NCBI GenBank assembly: GCA_013792135.1
Contig: VMSP01000115.1
Span: 1-37,183 of the forward strand
Direction: 5' to 3'
Source of the DNA: Desulfocapsa sp.
GTDB taxonomy: Bacteria > Desulfobacterota > Desulfobulbia > Desulfobulbales > Desulfocapsaceae
Length of the DNA: 37,183 bases
In this document: positions 8,134 through 16,360 of the stretch, in pieces
How positions within the stretch are numbered: position 1 is the stretch's first letter
Layout: each line of letters starts with the position of its first letter
Program-made: the position numbers and the translations under genes
The notes under the pieces: model-generated
What the model saw: the letters and a program-made list of their open reading frames with translations, nothing else
Databases searched by the model: none
Told to the model about the DNA's origin: nothing

Positions 8134-9981
8134 ATGGCACATCTTCTTAGTTGTAACTCCTTGAGTAAGTCTTTTGGTGCTCAAACCTTGTTTAAAAATA
8201 TTTCTCTTTCGATCAGTGATGGTGACCGGATTGGTCTTATCGGTCCTAATGGCAGCGGTAAATCAACGCTGCTCAAGATTATCTGCAATAAGATTGATGC
8301 CGATGAGGGAAAGATTCTGGCCCAGAGGCATGTACGTACCGCTTATCTGGATCAGGTGGATGTTTTTGAGGAGGAGAAGAGTGTCGCTGAAAATCTGCAA
8401 CTGGCTCTTTCCGGTCTCGATCTGGATGGAACTGAGCAGTATAATCGGGTCCATGCCCTGCTGAGCAGGGCCGAATTTGCTGATCCTGCTGTCCCTGTTC
8501 GCGTCTTGTCCGGTGGTTGGCGTAAACGCCTTTCCATCTGTCGTGCCCTTGTGGTGCGGCCTGACATCCTGGTCATGGATGAGCCGACCAATCATCTTGA
8601 CATCGAGGGGATCCTCTGGCTCGAAAAGATGCTGTGCAGTCCGTCTGCTGATGGGCCGTCGGCGGTCCTGCTGGTGAGTCATGACCGTCGTTTTCTGGAA
8701 AATACGGTCAGTCGGGTGGTGGAATTATCAGCTCTTTATCCCGAGGGCTCCTTTCAGGTGCAGGGGGCCTATGTTAAATTTCTCGAAGAGCGTGAAATCT
8801 TTCTAGGGCAGCAGCAACAGCAGGAAGAACGCTTGTCGAACAAGGTCCGCCGGGAGACCGAGTGGCTCCGGCGCGGGCCCAAGGCTCGGGCCACCAAAGC
8901 TCGATATCGCATTGATGAGGCGCACAAACTGCAGGATGAACTGGCGCAGGTCAAGACCCGCAATCGGTCTACATCAAGTGTGCAGATATCATTTGATGCG
9001 ACCGGTCGGAAAACAAAAAAACTCCTTGAGGCCCACGGAATTGCCAAGGGGCATGGCGGGAAGACACTGTTTTCCGGGCTCGATATGGTACTTTCTCCCG
9101 GCACCAGGCTTGGGCTGCTGGGAAGAAATGGCTGTGGCAAGTCCACACTGATGCAGCTTTTGGCAGCTGCTGGCAGTGGCGACGGGGCGGTCTTACCTGA
9201 TTGTGGAGAGATCGTTGTGGCCGATGGGGTCCGTATTGTCAGTTTTGATCAGCGGCGGGAAAAGATCAATCCTGCCGTGACCCTGCGTCGAGCCCTGGCC
9301 CCTGATGGAGATGCCATTGTCTGCCAGGGGCACTCCATGCATGTCATCTCATGGGCCAAACGTTTTCTCTTTCAGCCCGAACAACTGGAAACCCCGGTAG
9401 GCCAGCTCTCTGGTGGTGAGCAGGCCCGGATTCTTATTGCCGAACTGATGCGCCAGCCAGCAGACATCCTGCTTCTTGACGAACCTACTAATGATCTTGA
9501 TATCCCCTCTCTTGACGTACTTGAAGAGAGTCTCCTTGAATTTCCCGGGGCGCTGGTACTTGTGACCCATGATCGTTTTCTTCTTGATCGCGTCTGCGAC
9601 CAGGTGCTGGGTTTTGATGGGCGTGGAGGATTGGGATATTTTGCCGATTATGAGCAGTGGCTCTCAGCCCTGCAGGACAGTGGCAAGGAGACTGAAACAT
9701 CGCTGACAATTACGTCTGTTGCCGGCAACCAGGAAAAAAGGAAGAAGACGGGTAAACTCTCTTATCTTGATCAGCGGGAATATGACCAGATAGAAGAAAA
9801 GATCTTGCAGGCAGAGGAAGAGCAGGAACGGCTGCAGGCGCTTATGGATGCCCCGGAGACAGTCTCAGATCCTGAACGGCTGCATGAGTGCTGGACGGAG
9901 TTGCAGGAGGCGCAGGCCGGCGTGGCGCAACTCTATGAACGCTGGGATGTGCTGGAGGCCAAGAAAAACGGGAGCGAGTAA
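8134..9981 (+). CDS. uup: ABC-F family ATPase Uup
   Basis: The 615-residue protein contains two ABC ATPase domains in tandem. Domain 1 has Walker A G-P-N-G-S-G-K-S-T at about 37-45, signature L-S-G-G-W-R-K-R near 127-134 and Walker B V-M-D-E-P-T-N-H-L-D. Domain 2 has G-R-N-G-C-G-K-S-T, L-S-G-G-E-Q and L-L-L-D-E-P-T-N-D-L-D. A charged linker of the ABC-F type joins them. The C-terminal 90 residues form the acidic, coiled-coil Uup_C domain, which separates Uup from EttA and other ABC-F proteins. Uup is a soluble protein linked to ribosome function and DNA stability. The first signature is L-S-G-G-W rather than L-S-G-G-E, as often seen in Uup. ATG 8134 is preferred to GTG 8113. Confidence 0.9.
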   Translation: MAHLLSCNSLSKSFGAQTLFKNISLSISDGDRIGLIGPNGSGKSTLLKIICNKIDADEGKILAQRHVRTAYLDQVDVFEEEKSVAENLQLALSGLDLDGTEQYNRVHALLSRAEFADPAVPVRVLSGGWRKRLSICRALVVRPDILVMDEPTNHLDIEGILWLEKMLCSPSADGPSAVLLVSHDRRFLENTVSRVVELSALYPEGSFQVQGAYVKFLEEREIFLGQQQQQEERLSNKVRRETEWLRRGPKARATKARYRIDEAHKLQDELAQVKTRNRSTSSVQISFDATGRKTKKLLEAHGIAKGHGGKTLFSGLDMVLSPGTRLGLLGRNGCGKSTLMQLLAAAGSGDGAVLPDCGEIVVADGVRIVSFDQRREKINPAVTLRRALAPDGDAIVCQGHSMHVISWAKRFLFQPEQLETPVGQLSGGEQARILIAELMRQPADILLLDEPTNDLDIPSLDVLEESLLEFPGALVLVTHDRFLLDRVCDQVLGFDGRGGLGYFADYEQWLSALQDSGKETETSLTITSVAGNQEKRKKTGKLSYLDQREYDQIEEKILQAEEEQERLQALMDAPETVSDPERLHECWTELQEAQAGVAQLYERWDVLEAKKNGSE

Positions 9982-10089
9982 TTCTGGATTTGTAATGTAT
10001 AATGATTGATAGGAGATATGTTCACTTTTGTAATGTTACGCTTATAGCGTTTTGTTTTACTCATGGGGTGTTCCTTTATCGTTAGTGTG

Positions 10090-10842
10090 TGGCTGTCCAC
10101 ACCTTAACACACTGTCTGATTTTCTGGGGCCACCTCTACCTTGTCTTTGCCCGGAAACAAGTCATTACCCTGGTGGACAGCTGGTTTATGAAATGGCCGT
10201 ATCTTCAATGTATGCCGCAACTTGGCTTCCATGCAATTGGCCAGGTGAGAAGAGATACAGCCCTGTTTGGTGTTCCTGTTTTAACCGGCAGCGGGGTAAA
10301 CCAGGAACATCTGGCGACCAGTATGATGCCGAGGCGGTCAACGCATTACCGGAAATACGCGAAGGGGTCTTCCTGTGTGGAAAGTGGCAATGGGTGCGTT
10401 ACCGCAGTGCTGTTTGTCTGGCCAGATTAATGAAAGAGCGAAAAGTCCGGGCCATCTGGATGCAAGTTGAAGATGAAAACGGCGCCTTAAGTAAACAGCG
10501 CCTGAATCCGTCCACGTTAAGCGACTTATTGCCTCAACAGATTTTTGTCTATTATGGCCGCAGATGGTCAATCGAGGATCTTTTCAACCAGATGAAAAAC
10601 CGGTGGGGTTGGAAAGATGCCTGGCAACAGTCACGACTGGTTTTGCATCGCTGGACCCAGATTCTATCAATTGCCTATGCATCTCTCCTGTTGACAGAAT
10701 CTCCTGCATGGTCCAAAGTGATTGTATCTGCGAAAAATCATCAGACCAATCATGAGAAACAGTTCCTTGGTCGGACGACCGTTCCTGGCATGATCATGTT
10801 TCTGCAGGGCGCCACAGGGAGCTTGGGGAGTATTTTTTGCTG
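10090..10842 (+). pseudogene. Degenerate DDE transposase (IS4/IS701-like), frameshifted
   Basis: Two overlapping frames together resemble the C-terminal two thirds of a DDE transposase. The first frame, up to about 10280, reads V-I-T-L-V-D-S-W-F-M-K-W-P-Y-L and then G-F-H-A-I-G-Q-V-R-R-D-T-A-L-F. This is the usual strand carrying the second catalytic Asp, followed by the I-G-x-V-R motif. The second frame, from about 10320, has Y-Y-G-R-R-W-S-I-E-D-L-F-N-Q-M-K, the usual region of the catalytic Glu. The N-terminus is missing. The exact insertion-sequence family is uncertain. It is not functional as it stands. Confidence 0.65.
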
Positions 10843-10858
10843 AAAGAGTATCGACTAT

Positions 10859-11194
10859 GTGGTATCGAACTTTTTTCATCTCCTGCCTTTTGGTTTCAAA
10901 CAATAAGGTTCGGTAACGTTTTCGGTAAAACTTTGAGACACATAGTGCAAGGCTGCCCTCAGCTTCATTTGTGGCTGGATTAATTTTGTTGAGCAAAACC
11001 GACATCTGTTGCGCCCATTGCAGCTTATCTTGCTCCCAGTCCTTTTCCCCCTTCGTGCAGGTGATGGGGGCATTGCACCGCGCATGGGACTTGCCATATT
11101 TAAAGTAGGGATTCCAATGGGCATGACACAATACGCCATGAGACCGGGTCAGTATCCCTTGCCTTGCTTCCTTGCTTGGGGCATGTGGATACAA
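10859..11194 (-). pseudogene. IS66-type transposase fragment
   Basis: On the minus strand an internal piece of an IS66-family DDE domain can be read. It has G-V-L-C-H-A-H-W-N-P-Y-F-K-Y (family G-V-L-x-H-D-H-W-K-P-Y), then H-A-R-C-N-A, W-A-Q-Q-M-S-V-L-L and K-R-Y-R-T-L-L. The usual Asp of H-D-H-W is Ala here and the frame has no proper start or end. The piece is therefore an inactive remnant. Confidence 0.6.
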
Positions 11195-11220
11195 ATAAGT
11201 GATCTTATCAATTGAGGTAT

Positions 11221-11376
11221 TTGGTGGAGCCAGTGACGAACTCCTCCAATATTGATACGTTTTTCATCGACTTGAAGCAAGGATGCTATATAAGCTGCAT
11301 TATGGCCCTTGGTTAAAACACTCAAGACCATCAAAAGCCTCTTTGCAATGCCATTATCTGTAGATTTTAAACGCAT
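11221..11376 (-). pseudogene. Helix-turn-helix fragment, possible IS630-like transposase N-terminus
   Basis: About 50 residues in this frame resemble the N-terminal helix-turn-helix of IS630-type transposases: A-K-R-L-L-M-V-L, then H-N-A-A-Y-I-A-S-L-L-Q-V-D-E-K-R. The frame then runs into unrelated sequence overlapping the IS66 remnant. The fragment is short and the family call is weak. Confidence 0.4.
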
Positions 11377-11684
11377 CCATATTCACCGTTTATTGTTCAG
11401 AAAATTATACAAAGACCATGTCAAAAACTTTTTTATGTTGAAGGCATTTTTCAGGGTAAATAATAACGTTTTTTTGTTTTTTTCTTGAAATGCAATAACT
11501 CTTTTATGATAAAATCAATTATAGCATTATTTTCAATAAGCCGCAGTAAAGATACAATATCGCTATCAGCATGACACATGCAGTACAAGGAACCGTAACG
11601 AAAGAGTTTGAAATGCACGAGTTATTTTATAACGACTTATAAACTTGAAATTTGTTTTCATAAGACCAAAAAAAGAACCACTCA
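11377..11684. other. AT-rich leader region before the YfiR operon
   Basis: About 308 bases of AT-rich sequence without a gene. It includes poly-T runs near 11470-11485. It presumably contains the promoter of the five-gene sensory cluster. TTGAAA near 11487 followed by TATGAT/TAAAAT-like sequence is a possible sigma-70 promoter, but the spacing is not ideal. No palindromic operator stands out. Confidence 0.35.
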
Positions 11685-12308
11685 ATGCAACCTGGCAATA
11701 AAAAAAATCATGGTCCAAAGAGCTTCAAGCGAATACTTCTGCTCCTGGCGTTGACGGTCATACTTTTTCTGCCCCAGCTCTGTCTGGCAGCCATGGATGA
11801 GGGCCGAGTGCGGGCAGCAGTCATCTTTCATATCATAACCCTTACCCAATGGCCGGAACCGAAAATTCCCCCTGACCAGCCTCCCCACATCATCGTACTC
11901 GGGGAGGATCCAGAAGGCATTGCCACTATCCTTACCAACAAGTCACAGGACTCCACGACCGCTAATAAATCGATACTGCGCGTCACCTCGCTGCCCTCCC
12001 TAGATGAAGCCACCGTTTTTAACAACATGCTTGCCGACTGTCAGGTCCTCTATCTGACCCAAGACGGACTGCGATTTCTGCCACAAATCAGATCACTGGT
12101 ACACAAACGACCAATCCTGACTATTGGCGAGACAGAGGAGTTCTGTCAAAATGACACCGGCATGATCTGCCTCACCATAAAGGCCCAGAAACTTGCCATT
12201 CAGATCAATCATAAACTGACTTCGGGTATTGGTTTCCACTTCAGCGCCGAGTTGTTACGCCACACCGTCCTGATCGAAAATGGGGGGGCTCAGAATGCAC
12301 TTCCGTGA
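11685..12308 (+). CDS. YfiR-family periplasmic protein (DUF4154)
   Basis: The 207-residue protein has a signal peptide (basic start, hydrophobic core at about 17-33, cleavage after L-C-L-A-A near 36). It shows the DUF4154/YfiR pattern: V-R-A-A-V-I-F-H-I-I-x-L-T-Q-W-P near 43-57, G-E-D-P near 73, L-Y-L near 121 and G-I-G-F-H-F-S-A-E-L-L near 184-194. A Cys pair eight residues apart near 152-160 may correspond to a disulfide of YfiR. In Pseudomonas YfiR is a periplasmic regulator that restrains the YfiN diguanylate cyclase; here the partner is more likely the adjacent membrane kinase, whose gene overlaps this one by 14 bases. Confidence 0.85.
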   Translation: MQPGNKKNHGPKSFKRILLLLALTVILFLPQLCLAAMDEGRVRAAVIFHIITLTQWPEPKIPPDQPPHIIVLGEDPEGIATILTNKSQDSTTANKSILRVTSLPSLDEATVFNNMLADCQVLYLTQDGLRFLPQIRSLVHKRPILTIGETEEFCQNDTGMICLTIKAQKLAIQINHKLTSGIGFHFSAELLRHTVLIENGGAQNALP

Positions 12309-13779
12309 TTTCTCATTTCGGGCAAAAATCGTCAGTATCTGTCTGGGGGTAAGCGCTATTTCTCTCCTGCTCGCCGGTCTTACCCTCCTCTCCATTGATC
12401 AGGTCAACATGCGGGACACATTGCGGGATAAGCTGATCAACCAGGCGGAAATCATAGGCCAGAGCGCGGCCTCATCCCTTGTCTTTTACGATCTGGACTT
12501 TGCGGGCAAGCTCCTCTCCAGTCTTGGCGTTAATCCTCATATCCAGACCGCAGCTCTCTACTTCCAGGACGGCACACTCTTTGCCAGCTACACCAATCCA
12601 AAAATGGCAGATTTTGCACCACCCACCATGCCACCCCCAGATATAGCCAGGTTTACCTCAACGTTTTTAGAGGTATCCCGCCCCTGTCTTCTCAAGAATG
12701 AACAGGTTGGCATAATTTATCTACGTTCTGATCTTGCTGAAATCTCCAACCGTCTCCGTTTTTCGATTTTCATTTTCATCGCCGTATTTCTGCCTGCAAT
12801 CGGCGCGTCCTTGCTCCTCACATGGTGGGCGCAGCCGCTGATCATGCGGCCAGTCAACATTTTAACTGCTGCAGCAAGAGACGTTACTGAAAAAGGTGAT
12901 TACAGCCTGCGGGTTGATCAAAACAGCTCAGATGAACTGGGAATCCTAGCTAATACCTTTAACAAGATGCTGGATCAGATTCAACAGACCACTTCTCAGC
13001 TCACAAAAAGCGAGCTGGAACTGATCGAGCATCGCGATCATCTCGAGGAATTGGTAACCAAGCGGACAGCAGACCTGGAGATAGCCAATCAGGAGTTACG
13101 GGATTTCGCCTATATCGTTTCCCACGACCTCAAGGCCCCCCTGCGGGGCATCAATCAGCTTGCCACTTGGATCAGTGAAGATTATGGCTCCATTCTGGCG
13201 GAGGAAGGCCAGCAGCAACTTGCCCTGATGAGCGAGCGGGTCAAACGCATGCATGCCCTTATCGACGGCATCCTGCAATACTCACGAATTGGCCGGCTCC
13301 AGGAACAACGTCAGGGGGTCGATCTCAATGCGGTGGTAGCCGATACCATTAACCTGCTTGCCCCGCTATCACATATCCGCGTACGCATCGACGGCAAACT
13401 GCCGATTGTCTTTGCTGAACAGGTGCGGATGCAACAACTCTTTCAGAATCTTATCAGCAATGCCATTAAGTTCATGGATAAACCGCAGGGCAAAATTGTC
13501 ATATCGGCGACAACCAATCATGACAATCTCTGCCACATTACCGTTAGCGATAACGGCCCCGGCATTGAGGAAAAATATCATCAGAAGATTTTTCAGATTT
13601 TCCAGACCTTGGGCCCACATACCAACAATACAGACAGCACCGGTATTGGCCTGTCACTGGTTAAAAAGATTGTCGAACTGCACGGCGGCACCATTGAAGT
13701 CAAATCAGAGCCCGGCCGAGGCTGTCAATTTGTTTTCACCTTGAAAATCTACTCACCTGACAAAATGAGGAGCACGTGA
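12295..13779 (+). CDS. Membrane sensor histidine kinase with CHASE-like periplasmic domain and HAMP
   Basis: This 494-residue kinase has membrane segments at about 11-33 and 156-178. They flank a periplasmic domain resembling the CHASE8 type found with YfiR-like proteins. HAMP follows at about 180-232, then a coiled coil. The HisKA domain of the phytochrome/bacteriophytochrome style has H277 in V-S-H-D-L-K-A-P-L. The ATPase domain has N-L-I-S-N-A-I-K-F, D-N-G-P-G-I and the T-G-I-G-L-S-L box. All catalytic motifs are present. ATG 12295 is preferred over GTG 12280 because it follows a G-rich ribosome site. Its TGA overlaps the ATG of the following response regulator. Inference: it detects a signal relayed by the YfiR-like protein. 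Confidence 0.9.
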   Translation: MHFRDFSFRAKIVSICLGVSAISLLLAGLTLLSIDQVNMRDTLRDKLINQAEIIGQSAASSLVFYDLDFAGKLLSSLGVNPHIQTAALYFQDGTLFASYTNPKMADFAPPTMPPPDIARFTSTFLEVSRPCLLKNEQVGIIYLRSDLAEISNRLRFSIFIFIAVFLPAIGASLLLTWWAQPLIMRPVNILTAAARDVTEKGDYSLRVDQNSSDELGILANTFNKMLDQIQQTTSQLTKSELELIEHRDHLEELVTKRTADLEIANQELRDFAYIVSHDLKAPLRGINQLATWISEDYGSILAEEGQQQLALMSERVKRMHALIDGILQYSRIGRLQEQRQGVDLNAVVADTINLLAPLSHIRVRIDGKLPIVFAEQVRMQQLFQNLISNAIKFMDKPQGKIVISATTNHDNLCHITVSDNGPGIEEKYHQKIFQIFQTLGPHTNNTDSTGIGLSLVKKIVELHGGTIEVKSEPGRGCQFVFTLKIYSPDKMRST

Positions 13780-14210
13780 TGCATAACAACAAGACCATCC
13801 TGCTGGTTGAGGACGACGCCGTGGATGCCATGACTGTCCGCCGGGCCTTCAAAGACCTACAAATCAACAACCCTCTTCATCATGCTGAAAACGGTGAGCA
13901 GGCCCTGACCTGGTTGCGGGATCCCGCTATCAAACTCCCCTGCCTTATTCTGTTGGACATGAACATGCCGAGAATGAATGGGACTGAATTCCTGCGGGAG
14001 GCAAAGGCGGAGCCGTGTCTACGCAAGATTCCAGTGGTCGTGCTCACCACATCGGAAGAAGAACGTGACAGAGCCGAGAGCTTCAACCTCGGAGTGGCCG
14101 GTTATATGCTGAAACCCGTTGATTATAACCAGTTCATTGACGTGGTGCGCATCATTGACCTATACTGGACCTTGAGCAAACTTGCCCCCTGGAGTGCCCA
14201 TGATAAATGA
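13779..14210 (+). CDS. Single-domain response regulator (Rcp1-like receiver)
   Basis: This 143-residue protein is a stand-alone receiver domain. The acidic pocket is E11-D12-D13, the phosphoacceptor is D60 in L-I-L-L-D-M-N-M-P, T-T is near 90-91 and K is in M-L-K-P-V-D near 112. The sequence V-E-D-D-A-V-D-A and the long alpha4 region are typical of Rcp1-type regulators that pair with phytochrome-like kinases, matching the kinase type encoded just upstream. There is no output domain, so it likely works as a phosphate shuttle or by protein contact. The start overlaps the upstream stop (GTGATG with TGA), and the next gene overlaps its end by 11 bases. Confidence 0.92.
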   Translation: MHNNKTILLVEDDAVDAMTVRRAFKDLQINNPLHHAENGEQALTWLRDPAIKLPCLILLDMNMPRMNGTEFLREAKAEPCLRKIPVVVLTTSEEERDRAESFNLGVAGYMLKPVDYNQFIDVVRIIDLYWTLSKLAPWSAHDK

Positions 14211-16221
14211 TAAAAAAAATATCCTGCTGGTTGATGACGACCTGATAGACCGTTTGGCATTTGAACGTTATGCGAGAAAGACAGTTTTTCCGTATGGTTA
14301 TATGCTCGCCGGGTCAATCCGTGAGGCATTGCAGATACTGGAAACCCACGAATTCGACGCATTGGTGCTTGATTACATGCTGGGTGACGGCACGGCCTTT
14401 GACTTGATCAGCAAGGCAGGGCGAGCCGCTATCATTGTGGTGACCGGCCTGGGAGATGAAAAGGTGGCTGTTGCCGCCATGAAAGCCGGCGCTGCTGATT
14501 ATCTGGTCAAAGATACCCAGGGCGGATATCTGACCACCCTGCCATTAACCATTGATCGTGCTATCCGCAATAAGGAAAATGAGCGGGAGCTTGCTCTCTA
14601 CCGTGAAAATCTGGAATACCTGGTAGCTGAACGGACGATGGAGCTTGCGGCTGAGGTATTCCAGCACCAGCAGGCCGCAAAAGCGCTTCGGGACAGTCAA
14701 CGGAACTGGGAGCGTACCTTTAACGCCATTAACGATATTATCATTATTGTCGATTCGGACAGGATAATTATCAGAGCCAACCGAGCCGCAGCCAGTATAT
14801 TGAACCTTGCCACTCGTGATCTGGTCGGCAAGACATATCATGATTTTTTCCAGAACAATAAGAATGATCCTGCCGAATGTCCGGTGGAAAAATGTCTCAA
14901 CGAGGAACAGGGTTGTGCTGTTGAATTACAGTATGGAAAAGAAAGAATCCATCTTGTCAGCTGTTCGCCCGTCTTCACCAAAAAGGGGGGCATCGACGCT
15001 ATTGTGTTGGTGGGCAAAGATATCACCGAACAGAAACAGTTGGAGATTCAGCTTATTCAGGCCCAGAAGATGGAGGCCATTGGCGTCTTGGCTGGGGGTA
15101 TCTCCCATGATTTCAATAATATCCTGACAGGGATTCTTGGTTATTCGCAATTGGCCCTGAGGCAGTCAGAACCTGATTCCTTTATTTATAATGCGCTGGA
15201 AAACATCAATACGGCCGGCCTCAGAGCCCGTGACCTGGTAAAGCAGATCCTTGCCTTCAGCCGTAAAAGTTCTGAAACCAAGCAACTCCTGTTGGTGCAA
15301 TTGATAATCAAGGAATGTCTGACCCTGATACGTGCCACCATTCCCAGCACTGTCACCATCCGTCATGATATTGATCCGGATTGTGGGGTGATCATGGCCA
15401 GTCCGGTACAACTCCATCAGGTCCTGATGAATCTCTGCGCCAATGCCAGCCATGCCATGGAGGAAACAGGTGGCGAGCTTTTTATTTCTTTAAGGCAAGC
15501 GATCCTTACCAAACAACAGGAAAAACGGCTCAATCTTCCCGCTGGCCAGTATCTGCTTCTGGCTGTACGGGATACCGGAGCAGGGATTGACCCGGAGATT
15601 CTTTCCCGCATTTTTGAACCTTTTTTTACTACCAAAGGACTAGGGAAGGGAACTGGTATGGGGCTTTCCGTAGTCCACGGAATCATCAAGGAGTGTGGCG
15701 GAAATATTACTGTGGAGAGCAAAAAAGGAGCAGGTTCGCTTTTCCAGATTTTTCTGCCACTGTCCAACAGTAACGGACAAGAGGGTATTATAGCTGAAAC
15801 AGAATCTCTGCCTCTTCAAACCGGTTCAGGCCGGATCCTCTTTGTCGATGACGAGGAACAGATCAGACTTTTTGCAAAGACGATGCTTGAGGAACTGGGC
15901 TACAAGGTGACAACAGCGGAGGACGGCATGGAGGCATGGCGTATTTTTACAGCCAAACCGGAAGACTTTGATCTGGTGATCACCGATAAAACGATGCCGA
16001 GATTAAAAGGCTTGGCCCTGGCTGGTAAGATTCGAGCAGTGCGCACCGATCTTCCCATTATCCTCTGTTCCGGTGACCAGACCGGTATGATCCCCGCCAT
16101 GCTGGGGACCGTTGGAATTCAGAAATTTCTGACCAAACCCTTTGTTATTGGAGACCTGGCACAGGCCGTACACGAGGCCTTGGCCGAGGTACAGCCGCCA
16201 GCTGATTCCAACTCTACCTGA
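14200..16221 (+). CDS. Hybrid histidine kinase, REC-PAS-HisKA-HATPase-REC
   Basis: The 673-residue soluble protein starts with a receiver domain (D58 in L-V-L-D-Y-M), followed by a short coiled coil, a PAS domain at about 165-280, a HisKA domain with H303 in G-G-I-S-H-D-F-N-N, an ATPase domain with N-L-C-A-N-A, D-T-G-A-G-I and G-T-G-M-G-L-S, and a C-terminal receiver whose Asp lies in V-I-T-D-K-T-M-P near 595. It has no membrane segment. The PAS domain contains several Cys (P-x-E-C-P-V-E-K-C), so redox or cofactor sensing is possible but unproven. The N-terminal receiver could take phosphate from the upstream kinase, making a phosphorelay. ATG 14200 overlaps the preceding gene. Confidence 0.92.
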   Translation: MINDKKNILLVDDDLIDRLAFERYARKTVFPYGYMLAGSIREALQILETHEFDALVLDYMLGDGTAFDLISKAGRAAIIVVTGLGDEKVAVAAMKAGAADYLVKDTQGGYLTTLPLTIDRAIRNKENERELALYRENLEYLVAERTMELAAEVFQHQQAAKALRDSQRNWERTFNAINDIIIIVDSDRIIIRANRAAASILNLATRDLVGKTYHDFFQNNKNDPAECPVEKCLNEEQGCAVELQYGKERIHLVSCSPVFTKKGGIDAIVLVGKDITEQKQLEIQLIQAQKMEAIGVLAGGISHDFNNILTGILGYSQLALRQSEPDSFIYNALENINTAGLRARDLVKQILAFSRKSSETKQLLLVQLIIKECLTLIRATIPSTVTIRHDIDPDCGVIMASPVQLHQVLMNLCANASHAMEETGGELFISLRQAILTKQQEKRLNLPAGQYLLLAVRDTGAGIDPEILSRIFEPFFTTKGLGKGTGMGLSVVHGIIKECGGNITVESKKGAGSLFQIFLPLSNSNGQEGIIAETESLPLQTGSGRILFVDDEEQIRLFAKTMLEELGYKVTTAEDGMEAWRIFTAKPEDFDLVITDKTMPRLKGLALAGKIRAVRTDLPIILCSGDQTGMIPAMLGTVGIQKFLTKPFVIGDLAQAVHEALAEVQPPADSNST

Positions 16222-16360
16222 ATTCTCCATCGGTTGAGCGCCGAGGCTGTCGAGACGGGTGCAGAGGCAAGGCGGCAAGGCCGTATACCCGGGAGTAGTA
16301 TGAGGAACCGACAAAGATAGCATCTTGATTGAGAAACAAAAGAACAAGGAGAGTATTTTT
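16222..16360 (+). other. GC-rich, potentially structured leader before the TonB receptor
   Basis: About 140 bases separate the hybrid kinase from the receptor. Several complementary segments are visible: TCGGTT near 16230 can pair with AACCGA near 16307, CGGGT near 16256 with ACCCG near 16286, and GGC/GCC segments lie inside. The layout suggests a multi-branched fold. It does not show the boxes of a cobalamin or c-di-GMP-I riboswitch that I would recognise. It could be a structured leader or an intergenic repeat element. Confidence 0.3.

Larger units (their letters stand above)
10052..11376. mobile_element. Transposase graveyard with remnants of two or three insertion sequences
   Basis: Between uup and the YfiR operon no intact gene is found. 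The plus strand carries a frameshifted DDE transposase; the minus strand carries a fragment of an IS66-type transposase and, further upstream, a helix-turn-helix fragment. None has an intact frame and I could not find matching terminal inverted repeats or target-site duplications, so the borders are approximate. The region is old, inactive insertion-sequence debris. Confidence 0.7.

Noticed and set aside
16222-16360. Cobalamin or c-di-GMP riboswitch before the TonB receptor
   Set aside because: The conserved boxes of these classes were looked for and not found; only generic complementary segments are present.
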